A stretch of 64,000 nt of DNA from Candidatus Wallbacteria bacterium. Its GTDB lineage: Bacteria; Muiribacteriota; UBA6191; JACPRK01. The stretch spans positions 116,047 to 180,046 of the forward strand of contig JACQZN010000071.1 in assembly GCA_016213845.1 (NCBI GenBank), given 5' to 3'. Within the stretch, counting starts at the first letter, position 1. Each line of letters starts with the position of its first letter. Below, piece by piece: positions 63,774-64,000 of this stretch. The translations under genes and the position numbers were made by a program. The notes under the pieces are model-generated. The model was not told where the DNA came from, made no database searches, and saw only the letters and a program-made list of their open reading frames with translations.

Positions 63774-64000
63774 TTGACTCGGCCGTGAGGGCATGATACA
63801 CTTCGCAGCTCTTGAGCGAGGGAGACCTTGCGAGAGCGCGGCCCGTGATGGGCTGTTAGAGAGTTCATTGAAAAACCGAATATGAGCTTGAGGTGCGGGC
63901 CAGGAAGCAAGAAGGTTCTGTTCGTTTGAGGACGGAGCAAGGGCTCGAGGTGAATCAAGGTGATTGTGGATGTTCTGCCGAGAGGTAGTGCATCTGTGAA
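63774..64000 (+). promoter_or_regulatory. Strong sigma-70 promoter and leader, probably of an rRNA operon
   Basis: TTGACT (63774-63779), a 17-bp spacer and TACACT (63797-63802) form the best promoter of the window. About 60 bp downstream, AGTTCATTGAAAAACCGAATA (63862-63882) resembles the boxA-like leader element found before rRNA genes. No coding frame fits the last 250 bp, and the 16S start is not reached. From 63599 to 63773 there is no gene; an imperfect hairpin lies at about 63702-63729. Confidence 0.5.

Noticed and set aside
63850..64000. Start of a 16S or 23S rRNA gene at the right edge
   Set aside because: Neither the 16S opening sequence nor a convincing 23S opening is present; only a leader-like segment with a boxA-like element fits.

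Overview
This 64 kb window is a dense, GC-rich bacterial chromosome segment with about 50 protein-coding genes. It carries chains of overlapping housekeeping genes, three Ser/Thr protein kinases with transmembrane anchors, two class III nucleotide cyclases and c-di-GMP enzymes. It also carries type IV pilin-like genes and a complete SUF system. I see no phage, IS or plasmid genes and no CRISPR array. The gene content fits a free-living Gram-negative bacterium of the Acidobacteriota (Thermoanaerobaculia-like) or Myxococcota/deltaproteobacterial type. That placement is an inference from content alone; no rRNA body lies in the window.

Layout. 1-3.5 kb: end of an unknown gene, a 7Fe ferredoxin, a membrane protein and a GMC oxidoreductase with its small partner. 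3.5-10.1 kb: an Rrf2 regulator followed by sufB-C-D-S-U-T. 10.2-12.7 kb: a GAF/HD-GYP protein and a membrane diguanylate cyclase. 12.8-21.5 kb: SWIM protein, kinase plus TPR membrane protein, a 960-residue adenylate cyclase with a zinc-ribbon partner, and acpS. 21.6-30.3 kb: PEGA protein, metG interrupted by an in-frame amber codon, a 46-residue-repeat coiled-coil protein, a 27-bp perfect palindrome and a pseudopilin cluster. 30.4-41.3 kb: ALDH, ygfZ, a TrpF-Rieske fusion, an MBL hydrolase, SDR, CheY-like protein, tsaC-prmC-prfA, purine nucleoside phosphorylase and ahcY. 41.4-51.2 kb: FHA/GAF/cyclase, an Asp-box kinase, a B12-radical SAM-HEAT fusion and a third kinase. 51.3-63.6 kb: DUF501, the TIGR03960/TIGR03936 radical SAM pair, an EI24 protein, gatA, a LeuA-like enzyme, a secreted LNS2/HAD protein, MEMO, gatB, aroQ and a thioesterase. 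The last 250 bp look like the promoter and leader of an rRNA operon.

The most striking non-coding signal is a set of degenerate heptanucleotide (7-bp) tandem arrays, in several sequence families, that sit almost only between genes. Many run into the 3' ends of genes and supply the last codons and the stop codon. Because 7 is not a multiple of 3, such arrays place stops in all frames. Other points of interest are the metG amber codon, several unusual domain fusions, and -10 boxes 6-7 nt from start codons that suggest leaderless mRNAs.
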